NCBI RefSeq assembly: GCF_000330885.1
Contig: NC_020060.1
Span: 124,001-188,000 of the forward strand
DNA: 64,000 bases
Origin: Rhizobium tropici CIAT 899
GTDB taxonomy: Bacteria; Pseudomonadota; Alphaproteobacteria; Rhizobiales; Rhizobiaceae
Direction: 5' to 3'
Made by a program: the position numbers and the translations under genes. This document shows, piece by piece, positions 43,476 through 53,900 of the stretch; within the stretch, counting starts at the first letter, position 1; each line of letters begins with the position of its first letter. The notes beneath the pieces are model-generated. The model had not been told where the DNA came from, did not search any database, and was given only the letters and a program-made list of their open reading frames with translations.

Positions 43476-44320
43476 GTGCCGAGATAAAAAGCAATTACGC
43501 GCGACTGTCCGGCATCACCATGCACTACCTGACCGCAGGATCCGGTGAGCCGCTGGTTCTCCTTCACGGGGTGCCGCAGAGTTCGCACGAATGGCGGCAC
43601 GTGATCCCCTTCCTCGCGGACAAGTACGCCATCATCGCGCCGGACCTGCGGGGCCTCGGCGACACTTCCCGGCCCGCCGATGGGTACGACAAGAAAACGA
43701 TTGCCGAGGACGTGTGGGAGCTTCTTTCTGAACATCTGAAGATCGATCGCTTCAATCTTGTGGGACACGACTGGGGCGGCCCGGTGGCGTTTGCCCTGGC
43801 CGCGCAGCACCGGGGGGCTGTTGGCAAGCTCGCGATCCTGGACGTTACCATTCCTGGCGATGGAGCGGACATGTCGCAAGGCGGCCGCCGTTGGCACCAC
43901 CCTTTCTTCAGGACGCCGGATTTGCCGGAAGCGATGTTCCGCGGTCGCGAGCAAATCTATCTGGAATGGTTGTTTGACAATTACGGCAGCCGGGCAAACG
44001 TGCTATCTCAGGAAGACAAGAATGAGTATTTCCGTACCTACCTGAAACCGGGTGGCCTGCGCACACTTCTCGCCTATTATCGGGGCTTTCCAACCGACGT
44101 CAAAGACAACGAGTTATTCCTCGAGAGGGATGGCAAGCTCGAAATGCCGGTCCTCGCCCTGGGCGGAGACAGTGGTTTTGGCCGCGGCATGGAGACGATG
44201 GAATCACTGCAGCGGGTGGCAAGTGACGTTCGAGGCGGATTGATCCCGGGCTCGGGTCACTGGGTTGCGGAAGAAGCTCCCGAATTCATAGCGAACGAAC
44301 TCGGGAAATTCTTCGGCTAA
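43472..44320 (+). CDS. Alpha/beta hydrolase (epoxide hydrolase/haloacetate dehalogenase-like)
   Basis: 282 residues from GTG 43472, overlapping the previous stop (GTGA). LHGVPQSSHEW is the oxyanion region, the nucleophile is Asp in LVGHDWGGPVA, and the late His is in GSGHWVAEEAPEF. An Asp nucleophile fits the epoxide hydrolase/haloalkane dehalogenase/fluoroacetate dehalogenase branch. Translational coupling to the dehydrogenase suggests successive steps, but the bond cleaved is unknown. Confidence 0.88.
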   Translation: MSAEIKSNYARLSGITMHYLTAGSGEPLVLLHGVPQSSHEWRHVIPFLADKYAIIAPDLRGLGDTSRPADGYDKKTIAEDVWELLSEHLKIDRFNLVGHDWGGPVAFALAAQHRGAVGKLAILDVTIPGDGADMSQGGRRWHHPFFRTPDLPEAMFRGREQIYLEWLFDNYGSRANVLSQEDKNEYFRTYLKPGGLRTLLAYYRGFPTDVKDNELFLERDGKLEMPVLALGGDSGFGRGMETMESLQRVASDVRGGLIPGSGHWVAEEAPEFIANELGKFFG

Positions 44321-44391
44321 ACCACTGCCTGACGTCGGGGATGCGCGTCTGATCCACCAGTCGCGCATCACCGACCCTGATTGCGCATAAC

Positions 44392-45321
44392 TCACCTCCC
44401 GCCGACGTCGATCTCACTCGCAGAAACCGCGTCGCCAGCCAGGGTCTCTTCGATCCAACGTTTGAACAGAGCGATCTTTGGCGTTCTTGCCCTGGACCGT
44501 AAGTACACGAGACTATGGCAATTGATGCTGGGGCCTTCCAGGCCAAACGGCGCAACGAGCCTCCCGCTTTTCAGATCTTGCCGGACGAGTATGAGGCTTT
44601 CCAGGCAAACGCCAAGTCCATCCGCGGCCGCATTGATGGACATGAAAGATCTATCGAAACGCAGCCCCCGATCCATGTTGAGCCTCACACCGTGGTCGTC
44701 GGCCCAATCCTGCCAGCGATAGAGGTTCACTTCGGAGTGGATGAGCGGAAATCTGGCGAGATCCTGCGGTGAGCGTATTCCGTTTGCGCCCTCGACCAAC
44801 GATGGGGCGCACAGGACCACTATTGGCTCGGGCGGGAAGGGCTCGACGGCGATGCCAACCTCCACGGGCTGCGTTCCGTAGCGGATGTCTATATCGACGT
44901 TGCCGGTCCTGAGCTCGGCGGGGTCACCAGAAGCGTGCAGTCGAAGATCGATCTCCGGATAGCGGGCGCTAAACCGGGCGAGGCGAGGCATGAGCCACTG
45001 CGAAGCGAGACTGACAACCGAATGGATATTCAGAATGTCACTTTTGCCCTTCTTCGTGAAATTGCGAGTAGCGCTCTCGATCCTTCGAAAGGAGGCGCTG
45101 ATCTCTTCAGCGTAAGCCCTTCCCGCGTCAGTCAGCATGATTGAACGCCCGGAGCGATGAAATAAAGCAATTCCGAGCTCCGAATCCAGCGCGGCCATTT
45201 GATGGCTCACGGCCGAGGGGCTGATGCTCAGTTCCTCGGCGGCTTTTCCAAAAGATCCAAGACGTGCGACAGCTTCCAACACCTGTAGCGATCGCAGCGA
45301 AGGAAACTCCAACGCGCTCAT
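44392..45321 (-). CDS. LysR-family transcriptional regulator (GcvA-like)
   Basis: 309 residues from ATG 45321 (GGAGGAGG upstream). The N-terminal HTH reads LEAVARLGSFGKAAEELSIS then PSAVSHQMAALDSELGIALF. The effector-binding domain has VDIDIRYGTQP and the C-terminal GRLVAPFGLEG seen in GcvA-like members. Divergent from the isomerase-dhaK-dhaL operon and convergent with the hydrolase gene, it probably controls this locus in response to a pathway intermediate. Confidence 0.9.
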   Translation of the reverse strand: MSALEFPSLRSLQVLEAVARLGSFGKAAEELSISPSAVSHQMAALDSELGIALFHRSGRSIMLTDAGRAYAEEISASFRRIESATRNFTKKGKSDILNIHSVVSLASQWLMPRLARFSARYPEIDLRLHASGDPAELRTGNVDIDIRYGTQPVEVGIAVEPFPPEPIVVLCAPSLVEGANGIRSPQDLARFPLIHSEVNLYRWQDWADDHGVRLNMDRGLRFDRSFMSINAAADGLGVCLESLILVRQDLKSGRLVAPFGLEGPSINCHSLVYLRSRARTPKIALFKRWIEETLAGDAVSASEIDVGGR

Positions 45322-45423
45322 CACCCCTCCTCCTGTTTATGCGTGCCTCGCCACCTTTCCTACTTGAGACATTCAGTACGCTGGAGGACGCCCTTCCTCT
45401 ATATTCCATGAGGAAATTTAACG

Positions 45424-45438
45424 CAAATGATGCATTTG
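45424..45438. promoter_or_regulatory. Candidate LysR-binding inverted repeat
   Basis: CAAATG-ATG-CATTTG, a perfect 6-3-6 inverted repeat, 103 bp from the LysR start and 112 bp from the isomerase start. Its location between divergent genes fits a LysR-type site, but it is not the classical T-N11-A spacing. Confidence 0.4.
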
Positions 45439-45550
45439 TTGAGATGGATTCATGCATTGACCGGTGGAATTCGCTTGTCCGGATGAAGCGTTTTTAACAC
45501 TTTGCCCTTCGGAACGGCCTTTGCGCCGTTCTTTGCTAAGGGAGGAATGC

Positions 45551-46402
45551 ATGGCTGAACGGGTGATCTCCGTGTCCGGCGCGCCGTACGACGGGCATAG
45601 CAGAGAGGCCGCACTGGAGAGCGCGGCAACCCTCGGGTTCACGCATTTCGAGCCGGCCTTTATCGTTGGATATACAGAACCCTTCGATGAGACCGCCTTC
45701 ACACCTTCCGAGATGACCAGTTGGCGCAGCGCGCTTAGGTCTTCGGGGCTCTTGTGTCATGCAATGTCGTCGCACATCGACCTCGGTTTCGAAGATTCGG
45801 TCGAAGTGTTCACGGGCCGCATGGCATTCGCCGCGGCGATTGGAGCCAAGGTTATTGCGACCAACGCGGCTGCCCGACAGAGAGAGGCAACATTCCGTCG
45901 CAACGTCGAAACCATACTGAGAAGAGCGGAAGCCTTTGATATCATCGTTGGCCTGGAAAACCCAGGAGACGGCAGCGATAGCCTGATCAACATCGCGCGG
46001 GACGGTATTTCTCTTGTTGAGGAATTCGGATCGCCCTTTCTAAAGCTAAATTACGACGCTGCAAACACGGCGTCACATCGACCGGACATGGACGATCTCG
46101 CAGGTGATGGAATCCTGGCGCTGCCGGAATCGGCGCACGCCCATATCAAGGATGTCCGTGAAACCGACGAAGGTTGGTTTTTCTGCGATATCGGCGACGG
46201 CAAGGTCGGGTGCGAGCGCCTCCTGGCCGCAATCGCAAAGCTCGACAGCCTCCCGGTCAGTATTGAACTTCCCTTGAGACTGCATCGCAATCGGCAGGCG
46301 CAGCCCGTTCGCCGCCAAGATCCCGTGCCGCTGTCAACGATCGAGGACTCGCTGGCTCGGTCGCTCAAGGTCGTCCGGCGAGCGCTCAACCACAATCAAT
46401 GA
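45551..46402 (+). CDS. TIM-barrel sugar (phosphate) isomerase/epimerase
   Basis: 283 residues from ATG 45551 (GGGAGGAATGC upstream). The xylose isomerase-like barrel has metal ligands visible as Glu in IVGLENPGDG, Asp in LKLNYDAAN, His in HAHIKDVRET and Glu in VSIELPLRL. Such enzymes interconvert ketoses, tetroses or their phosphates, including erythrulose-type compounds. It is 21 bp before dhaK, so it probably acts just before or after phosphorylation of a short sugar. Confidence 0.87.
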   Translation: MAERVISVSGAPYDGHSREAALESAATLGFTHFEPAFIVGYTEPFDETAFTPSEMTSWRSALRSSGLLCHAMSSHIDLGFEDSVEVFTGRMAFAAAIGAKVIATNAAARQREATFRRNVETILRRAEAFDIIVGLENPGDGSDSLINIARDGISLVEEFGSPFLKLNYDAANTASHRPDMDDLAGDGILALPESAHAHIKDVRETDEGWFFCDIGDGKVGCERLLAAIAKLDSLPVSIELPLRLHRNRQAQPVRRQDPVPLSTIEDSLARSLKVVRRALNHNQ

Positions 46403-46423
46403 CCGTGTCTGGAGGAGGACGCA

Positions 46424-47416
46424 GTGCAACGTTTTGTAAACAACCGCGATGAGGTCGTGGAAGATACCATCAAGGGCTTTGTGAAGGCACACCGAGACAT
46501 CGTGCGCCTCGCCGAAAACCAACGCGTGGTGACGGCGATTGACCGGCCCACGCAAGGAAAAGTGGGTGTCGTAACTGGAGGTGGCTCCGGACACGAGCCT
46601 GCCTTCAGTGGCTATATAGGCCGCAACATGCTCGACGCGGTCGCGGTCGGCGAGCTGTTTTCGTCGCCAACGGCAAAGAGCTTTCATGATGCCATACGCG
46701 AAGCGAATGGTGGAAACGGCGTCGTTGTCCTCTACGGAAATTATGCCGGAGACAACATGAACGTGAAAATGGCGATGAAACTCGCCGCGAAGGACGGCAT
46801 CGAGGTTGCCACGGTGGTTGCGAACGATGACGTGTGCTCCGCCTCCGCCGAGGAGCGGGAGAAGCGCCGAGGCGTTGCCGGAGAGATCTTCATGTGGAAG
46901 GTCGGCGGAGCGAAAGCGTCGATGGGCGCCAGCCTATCCGAGGTTCGTGACGCAGCACAGAAGGCCATCGACAATTGCCGCTCGGTCGGTGTCGGATTGG
47001 GGCCGTGCACTCTTCCAGCGGTCGGACATCCGAACTTCCAGATCGAGCTTGGCACCATTGAAGTCGGTATCGGCCATCACGGCGAGCCGGGCGTGCGAGT
47101 AGAAGCGCTCAAGAGCGCATCAGAGGTCGCCAAGGATATGTGCCAGATCGTGCTGGATGATCATGATCTCGGCTCGGGGACAGAAGTGGCCGTACTGGTA
47201 TCTGGCCTTGGCGCGACACCGCTGAACGAACTTTACATTCTCTTCGACACCGTCGAGGAGGAAATCTCCGGCCGCGGCCTCAGGATCCACAAAGCGTATG
47301 TTGGTAACTACTTCACGTCTCTTGAGATGGTTGGAGCGACTTTGACGGTCATGGCGCTCGATGAAGAGCTAAAGTCGCTACTGGAGGTCGAGGTTCGCTG
47401 CGCGGCGACGCTTTAA
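46424..47416 (+). CDS. dhaK: Dihydroxyacetone kinase-type subunit DhaK
   Basis: 330 residues from GTG 46424 (GGAGGAGG upstream). VGVVTGGGSGHEPAFSGYIG binds the ketone substrate, YAGDNMNVKMA is family-typical, and the His that forms the covalent hemiaminal is in GIGHHGEPGV (about residue 218). With DhaL it phosphorylates dihydroxyacetone, or related ketoses such as erythrulose in some catabolic loci. No DhaM phosphotransferase subunit is present here, so the enzyme may use ATP directly or borrow a phosphocarrier encoded elsewhere. Confidence 0.92.
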   Translation: MQRFVNNRDEVVEDTIKGFVKAHRDIVRLAENQRVVTAIDRPTQGKVGVVTGGGSGHEPAFSGYIGRNMLDAVAVGELFSSPTAKSFHDAIREANGGNGVVVLYGNYAGDNMNVKMAMKLAAKDGIEVATVVANDDVCSASAEEREKRRGVAGEIFMWKVGGAKASMGASLSEVRDAAQKAIDNCRSVGVGLGPCTLPAVGHPNFQIELGTIEVGIGHHGEPGVRVEALKSASEVAKDMCQIVLDDHDLGSGTEVAVLVSGLGATPLNELYILFDTVEEEISGRGLRIHKAYVGNYFTSLEMVGATLTVMALDEELKSLLEVEVRCAATL

Positions 47417-47426
47417 GGAGGGAACA

Positions 47427-48068
47427 ATGCAAAAAATGAATAACGCGGCAGCCGGAGAAATCGTAGTCTCCATGGCAAGAGCGATCATCGATAACCGCGC
47501 CTACCTCAGCGAGATCGACGGCAAGATTGGCGACGGCGATCACGGAATAAATATGGCGAAAGGTTTCGGTTTAGTGGCCGACCGGATACGCGGCAAGGAG
47601 CTATCGCTCGCAAAAGCGCTTGAGACCCTCGGAACAGTCCTGATGACCGAGATCGGCGGATCTATGGGTCCGCTTTACGGTGTGATGTTCACCGAGTTTG
47701 CCCAGCAGATCGATCAGGTCGACCAGATCGACAACAAGACGTTCAGCCGAATGCTGCATGCTGGCTTGACGGGTATTCAACAAATTGGTTCGGCCAAAGT
47801 CGGCGACAAGACATTGCTTGACACGTTGGTGCCTGCTGTTGAAGCTTTTGACAATGCGACATCAGAAGGAAAATCCTTCGACGAGGCATTGGAACTCCTC
47901 GTTGCGGCAGCCGAAAGTGGCCGCGATTCGACGGTGAACTTGATCGCGCGGATCGGCCGAGCCAGCAGGCTGGGCGAACGATCGCTCGGCGTGCTGGATG
48001 CTGGTGCGACGTCTTGCGCGCTGATCCTCAAGGAGTTGTCTGAGGGAACCCGTAATAGGCTTCAATAG
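47427..48068 (+). CDS. dhaL: Dihydroxyacetone kinase-type nucleotide-binding subunit DhaL
   Basis: 213 residues from ATG 47427 (AAGGAGGG upstream), 10 bp after dhaK. The Asp cluster that binds Mg-nucleotide is in KIGDGDHGINMAKGF, and the phosphate-binding region reads GGSMGPLYGVMFTEFAQ. ASRLGERSLGVLDAGATSCA is near the C terminus. It is the last gene of the isomerase-dhaK-dhaL operon. Confidence 0.92.
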   Translation: MQKMNNAAAGEIVVSMARAIIDNRAYLSEIDGKIGDGDHGINMAKGFGLVADRIRGKELSLAKALETLGTVLMTEIGGSMGPLYGVMFTEFAQQIDQVDQIDNKTFSRMLHAGLTGIQQIGSAKVGDKTLLDTLVPAVEAFDNATSEGKSFDEALELLVAAAESGRDSTVNLIARIGRASRLGERSLGVLDAGATSCALILKELSEGTRNRLQ

Positions 48069-48723
48069 TGTCATCGCTTCTTGAGCGTGATCATAGTGAG
48101 AACCGAAGTGATGCCGAGCTTAAGGGGAAGCCAATCCAGAGTGCCGCTCGGTTATTGATGTGAAACGCGCCGCGATAGAAATCCGGCAACAGTCCTCCGT
48201 GTGCCGCCCGAGGGTGGACACCCGCTTTCGCGGCCATCCGGGAATCAAATTTGGCGGACAGATTGGGTCGGCGGCGAACTATGCATTCGGTCTCCGGGCA
48301 CCATCGCTCTCGCTTGCAGGGTCGGGTTCCGCAAACCGCGAAAGGCACGACTCATCGCAACTTAGGCGGTGCCACGACTGAAGCTGACGCGACATTCGGT
48401 CACGCGGCGACGCAGAGTCCTTCGCTCAGCCAACACCTGACCCGCTAAATCGAAGACACGAGTAATCGGCCTGCGGGCAGCGACGACCTGGCACGAAGCT
48501 CGAAAATCGTGCGTCGAACGGTGGCCCAAACGGAAGCAAGCCAATCCCGCTTGTCTGTGATGGCGTCCTGGCCCGGTTCCGGATCTTCCACGATCAACCC
48601 ATAAAGGGTCCGCTAGCAAGCTGCGGCCGCGTCGGCTTCGCCTCGCGGTGATCGCGCCCGGACCCCGTGCCTTTTGAGGAGCCATCGAGCGGGAATTGGC
48701 CCGCTCCCGTAGGAGCCTCTCAA
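48069..48723. other. Junction stretch between catabolic cargo and plasmid genes
   Basis: About 650 bp with no recognisable gene. Open frames here are Arg- and Pro-rich on both strands, as expected of non-coding GC-rich DNA. No insertion-sequence end or attachment-site repeat could be found by eye. Confidence 0.45.
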
Positions 48724-48900
48724 ATGTCGCACGATCTCTCTCTCGCACAGTCCCACGCCCTCCAGCTTTCCCGTGACCTGATGGTCCCGGTCACCCTCTT
48801 CGAGGTCGACGGAGAATACGGCGTCCTTCCTTCTGACGAGATCGACGCCGACGACGATCTGGCGATCGTGCACGAGTATACGCCATGGCCGGCTCATTGA
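48724..48900 (+). CDS. Small acidic protein, conserved-type, unknown function
   Basis: 58 residues from ATG 48724 (AGGAGCC upstream): SLAQSHALQLSRDLMVPVTL then FEVDGEYGVLPSDEIDADDD. It is acidic with no known domain. Small proteins of this kind are found next to the Toprim/DUF1419 genes on rhizobial plasmids. Function unknown. Confidence 0.65.
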   Translation: MSHDLSLAQSHALQLSRDLMVPVTLFEVDGEYGVLPSDEIDADDDLAIVHEYTPWPAH

Positions 48901-49072
48901 GCCGGCGCCGCGTGGGTGCCCCTTGCGAGCGGCAGGCCGCAAGGGGGGCTTCGCCGCGTCCGACGTCAGCTTGCATGATCCGACAATTGCCAGCCGCGCC
49001 CTTGCGGTCTTTGCTCTTCGGGGCCTGCCGAAAGGCGTCGGTGAACCGACGGGCAAGGAAGGATTATGGAGG

Positions 49073-49091
49073 CCGATCGCTGGGCGATCGG
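49073..49091 (+). promoter_or_regulatory. Leader hairpin before the Toprim gene
   Basis: CCGATCGC-TGG-GCGATCGG, a perfect 8-bp stem with a 3-nt loop, 8 bp upstream of ATG 49100. It would overlap the ribosome-binding region and could limit translation. Confidence 0.45.
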
Positions 49092-49099
49092 AATGAAAA

Positions 49100-50122
49100 A
49101 TGAAGAGAAGAGAGATTGAAGCGCTGCGCGATCAGGTCAGTTGTGCGGCAGTGCTTGAGCATGCCGGTTTTGCAATAGACGCGAAGGAAAGCACGCGACG
49201 GGCAGTCAAGTTCCGCCGCGGCGGCGAGATCATTATCGTCACCTATGAAGGGCGTGGGTGGTTCGATCCCCTGTCCGACGCGAAAGGCGATGTGTTCCGG
49301 CTCGTCGAGCATCTCGATCGGGTCGGTTTTCCCGAAGGTGCAGAACGGGTCGCGGCTCTGGTCGGGTTTCAGATCACGGGGCCGGAGTGGCAGCCCGCGA
49401 AAGATGGTCAGAGATCCGACCTCTCTCTTCCCGATCGTTGGCAGTCCCGCAGGCGACCCTGGCCTGGTTCCTCGTCGTGGCGGTACCTCAACGGCGAGCG
49501 CTATCTGCCAGCGACCGTGCTGCGAGCGACCGTCAAAGGCGACCTTCTGCGCGAAGGCCCGCAAGGCAGCATGTGGGCGGCGCACCGGGACCAGGCCGGG
49601 GTCTTGACCGGCTGGGAAGCGCGGGGTCCGCAATACCGGGGTTTTGCATCCGGAGGAACCAAGGTTCTCTTCCGTCTCGGTTCGGACAGCGCTTCGCGCC
49701 TGGCCGTCACGGAAGCGGCGATCGATGCCATGAGCCTCGCGGCGATCGAAGATTTGCGGGAGGGGACGCTTTATCTCAGTACTGGCGGCGGATGGTCGCC
49801 GACCACGGAGGCCGCGTTGCGGAAGTTAGCGGCGAAGCCCGCCGTCCAGATGGTAGCGGCGACGGACGCCAATCCGCAGGGCGAGATGTTTGCCGAACGG
49901 CTGCGGACGCTTGCCGACGATGCAGGCTGCGACTGGCTTCGACTTCGGCCGTCCGAGGAGGATTGGAACGAAACCCTGAAGATCAGGGAAAAGGAAAAGA
50001 GGGAAACGATGGAAGAAGGAGGCGTGCCGCATGCGCGCCGTCCGCGTCAAGGGAGGCTTCGCCCGGCGGAGCCGGCCCTTGACCCAGACGGTCACGATGC
50101 CGGCGACAGCCAGGCGTCATGA
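49100..50122 (+). CDS. DUF3991/Toprim-domain protein
   Basis: 340 residues. The N terminus (SCAAVLEHAGFAIDAKESTR, GWFDPLSDAKGDVFRLVEHL) is primase-like, and LNGERYLPATVLRATVKGDL is the DUF3991 region. A Toprim fold follows, with Glu in LAVTEAAIDAMSLAA and ATDANPQGEMFAERL, where DAN takes the place of the usual DxD. Toprim proteins of this type accompany plasmid replication or transfer genes. The last 50 residues are low-complexity and basic. It is probably a nucleic-acid enzyme; its substrate is unknown. Confidence 0.82.
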   Translation: MKRREIEALRDQVSCAAVLEHAGFAIDAKESTRRAVKFRRGGEIIIVTYEGRGWFDPLSDAKGDVFRLVEHLDRVGFPEGAERVAALVGFQITGPEWQPAKDGQRSDLSLPDRWQSRRRPWPGSSSWRYLNGERYLPATVLRATVKGDLLREGPQGSMWAAHRDQAGVLTGWEARGPQYRGFASGGTKVLFRLGSDSASRLAVTEAAIDAMSLAAIEDLREGTLYLSTGGGWSPTTEAALRKLAAKPAVQMVAATDANPQGEMFAERLRTLADDAGCDWLRLRPSEEDWNETLKIREKEKRETMEEGGVPHARRPRQGRLRPAEPALDPDGHDAGDSQAS

Positions 50123-50194
50123 AGGACTGAAGAGGAAGGCAAGGTCGAGAGGACAGTGCCGCGCTTCGGCCCGAAACCTCCGAAGGAGTTGCAG

Positions 50195-50797
50195 ATGAAC
50201 CCCTCTCCCGCAATCCGAAAAGTCTTCCAGGGCGTCGCAAGCCGGCCGCAGATGTTCCGCATGTTCGACCGTCATCTCCAGCGGTCCAACCGTTGGGAAG
50301 ACGACGCAACGCCGCTCTATGCCGGCGAATGGTTCGAGATCGGCGAGGCCGAGCACGACTATATGTTCGAAATCCTGCCGCCGCTCTGGATCCGCGGTTC
50401 GATGTTTGCGATGCGCGAGTTCCTGACCGGCTCGGTGACATCAGTGTTCTTCGCACTCCGGATCGACGAGGCGATCCGTTATTTTCACGGCTATTGCGAC
50501 CTTTCCGACAAAGCGTCCGTCGAGGCCATGCGCGTCGCGATAATTGAGCGCGAAAGCCGTCCAGTCCGGGCCATGACGCGCGATGAACGCCTCGAGCATA
50601 TCTGGAGCAGCACGGCGGACGACTATCGCGGCTATGCCGGCGAGCGCTGGCCGGAGGCTTCGCGCGGTAAGCGCACTATTATGATCTACGGCAAAGGCGG
50701 CACTGTTCTGAAGCTGCTTGAGGATCTCAGCGAGGACGAGATCGCCGCCAAGCTGCCGGTACAACTGCGCCACCTCCCCTCGCCGATCGCGGCTTGA
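50195..50797 (+). CDS. DUF1419-family protein
   Basis: 200 residues from ATG 50195 (GAAGGAG upstream). PQMFRMFDRHLQRSNRWEDD, EWFEIGEAEHDYMFEILPPL and the C-terminal KRTIMIYGKGGTVLKLLEDL fit the DUF1419 family of rhizobial plasmids. No catalytic motif is evident. Function unknown. Confidence 0.75.
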   Translation: MNPSPAIRKVFQGVASRPQMFRMFDRHLQRSNRWEDDATPLYAGEWFEIGEAEHDYMFEILPPLWIRGSMFAMREFLTGSVTSVFFALRIDEAIRYFHGYCDLSDKASVEAMRVAIIERESRPVRAMTRDERLEHIWSSTADDYRGYAGERWPEASRGKRTIMIYGKGGTVLKLLEDLSEDEIAAKLPVQLRHLPSPIAA

Positions 50798-50942
50798 GAG
50801 TGCAATTTGCATCCGTGCGCGAAGAAATCGCGCTCGGCCCACGATAGCCGCGCAGCCCATGCAGGCGGCCTCCTCCACCCCTTCGCGTTCCTCGACTGCC
50901 GCTTGCGGCGGATCGATGACGCTCGCTCACAAGGAGCTTTCG

Positions 50943-53900
50943 ATGAGCACCGATCCCTTTATCCTCGATATGTTTGGTAGCAGCGCATTGTCATCAGGAC
51001 TTGGTCTTGGCGTCACTGCGTTCGGTGGTTTTGCCGCCAACGACGACGAGCCTAACCCGACGCCGCCCTCTCCTGCGCCGGCTGTGCCGGCGGCCAGCCG
51101 GCCGGTCCCGCGAAAGCAAGGGCAGGGCGCCAACTTCTATCTGGACAATGGCGACCGCGAGCTCGCCGCGACCTGGAAGGAGCGAGCACGCATCAATGTC
51201 GCGGCCATCCTCTCCGCCAACGAAATCGAGAAGTTGAACCTGCCGGCGACCCCGGGCGCGCAGGCGAGGCTGATCCGCTTCACTGGTTTCGGCGCCGGCG
51301 AGCTGGCAAACGGCATGTTCCGCCGGCCGGGAGAAGCCGACTTCCGCATAGGCTGGGACGATCTCGGAAACTCGCTGGAAACAGCTGTCAGCGAGGGGGA
51401 ATACGCGTCGCTCGCCCGCTGCACGCAATATGCCCACTTCACCCCCGAATTCGTCATTCGGGCAATCTGGATGGGCATTCAACGTCTCGGCTGGCGCGGC
51501 GGTCGCATGCTGGAGCCGGGGATCGGAACAGGCCTGTTTCCGGCGCTGATGCCGAAACAGTATCGCCAACTGAGCTACGTCACCGGCATCGAGCTCGATC
51601 CGGTCACCGCCCGCATCGTCAAGTTGCTGCAGCCGAAGGCGCGCATCATCAACGGGGATTTCGCGCGCACCGACCTCAATGCGATCTACGATCTTGCCAT
51701 CGGCAACCCGCCCTTCTCCGATCGGACGGTTCGCTCTGACCGGCAATATCGTTCGCTCGGTCTTCGGCTGCACGATTACTTCATCGCCCGATCGATCGAT
51801 CTCCTGAAACCGGGCGCCATGGCCGCCTTCGTCACCAGCGCCGGCACGATGGACAAGGCCGATCGCACTGCCCGCGAGCATATTGCCAAGTCCGCCGACC
51901 TGATTGCCGCGATCCGACTGCCTGAAGGCAGTTTTCGGCGTGACGCCGGCACGGATGTCGTGGTCGACATCCTCTTCTTCCGCAAGCGCAAGGCAGGCGA
52001 GTCAGAAGGCGACCTTTCCTGGGTTGAATTGGCGGAAGTCCGGCCGGCTGTGGAGGACGAGGGGGCGATCCGCGTGAACAGGTGGTTCGCGCAGCATCCG
52101 GAGTTCGTGCTCGGCGATCATGCCCTGACCCCCGGCCCCTTCGGGGAGACCTATACGTGCCGGCCACGCGCCGGCGAGGAGCTCGACGCGGCGCTGACGG
52201 CAGCCGTCGCGCTTCTTCCGGAAGGCCTTTATGACGGTGAGCCGGCCACCATCGACATCGATCTGGAGGATGAGCTTGCCGAGATCGTCGATCTCAGTCC
52301 CGACAATGCCCATGTGCGCGAAGGCAGCTATTTAGTCGACGTCAGACATGGTCTCATGCAGGTCGTCGATGGCGCGCCTGTCGCGGTGCTGGTGCGCAAG
52401 GCACGCAGCGGCGAGGGAATTTCGGAAAAGCATGTCCGGATCATTCGCAAACTGATCCCGATCCGCGATGCCGTGCGCGAGGTCCTGAAAGCCCAGGAAC
52501 TGGACCGGCCGTGGCGGGACTGCCAAGTGCGGCTGCGCATCGCCTGGTCGAACTTCGTGCGCGATTTCGGCCCAATCAACCACACCACGGTTTCGATCGT
52601 CGAGGATGAGACGACGGGGGAGGTTCGCGAGACCCATCGCCAGCCGAACCTTCTGCCATTTCGCGATGATCCGGACTGCTGGCTGGTCGCCTCCATCGAG
52701 GACTATGACCTCGAAACCGACACGGCCAGGCCCGGGCCGATTTTCTCAGAACGCGTCATCGCGCCCCCTTCCCCGCCCGTCATCACCTCCGCCGCCGACG
52801 CCTTGGCCGTGGTCCTCAACGAGCGCGGGCGCATCGACCTCGATCATATCGCCGAGCTCTTGCATTGCGACCTGGATGCGGTTCTCGATGCGCTCGGTGA
52901 CGCCATCTTCCGCGATCCAACCGACGGCTCCTGGCAAACTTCGGACGCCTATCTTTCCGGCGCCGTGCGCACCAAACTTGCCGCCGCGGCAGCTGCGTCC
53001 GAGCTCGATGCCGCCTATGAGCGAAACGTCCGTGCGCTTCAGGCGGTGCAGCCCGCCGACCTTCGCCCGTCTGACATCACCGCCCGGCTAGGTGCCCCCT
53101 GGATTCCGGCGGCCGATATCGTCGACTTCGTCCACGAGACGATGGGCGCGGAGATCAGGATCCAACACATGCCGGAACTCGGCTCATGGACGGTCGAGGC
53201 GCGGCAACTCGGATGGACGGCGGCCGGCACATCCGAATGGGGCACCGACCGACGCCACGCCGGCGAGTTGGTTGCCGATGCGCTGAACAGCCGGGTGCCG
53301 CAGATCTTCGACGTGTTCAAGGATGCGGACGGCGAGCGGCGGGTGCTGAACGTCGTCGACACCGAAGCCGCCCGCGACAAGCTGCAGAAGATCAAGACGG
53401 CCTTCCAGAATTGGGTGTGGACCGACCCCGATCGCACCGACCGGCTGGCGCGGGTCTACAACGATCGCTTCAACAATATCGCGCCTCGAAAGTTTGACGG
53501 CTCGCATCTGAACCTTCCTGGCGCCTCCGGCGCCTTTGTTCTTTATGGGCACCAGAAGCGTGGCATCTGGCGCATCATCTCGTCGGGCTCGACCTATCTC
53601 GCCCACGCCGTCGGCGCCGGCAAGACGATGACGATGGCGGCCGCGATCATGGAACAGCGTCGGCTCGGGCTGATCGCCAAGGCAATGCTGGTTGTCCCGG
53701 GACATTGCCTGGCGCAGGCGGCGCGCGAATTCCTGGCGCTCTATCCCAACGCCCGCATTCTCGTCGCTGATGAGACCAACTTCACCAAGGACAAACGCGC
53801 TCGGTTCGTGTCGCGGGCGGCGACGGCGACCTGGGACGCGATCATCATCACCCATTCGGCATTCCGGTTCATCGCCGTGCCGTCGAGTTTCGAGCAACAG

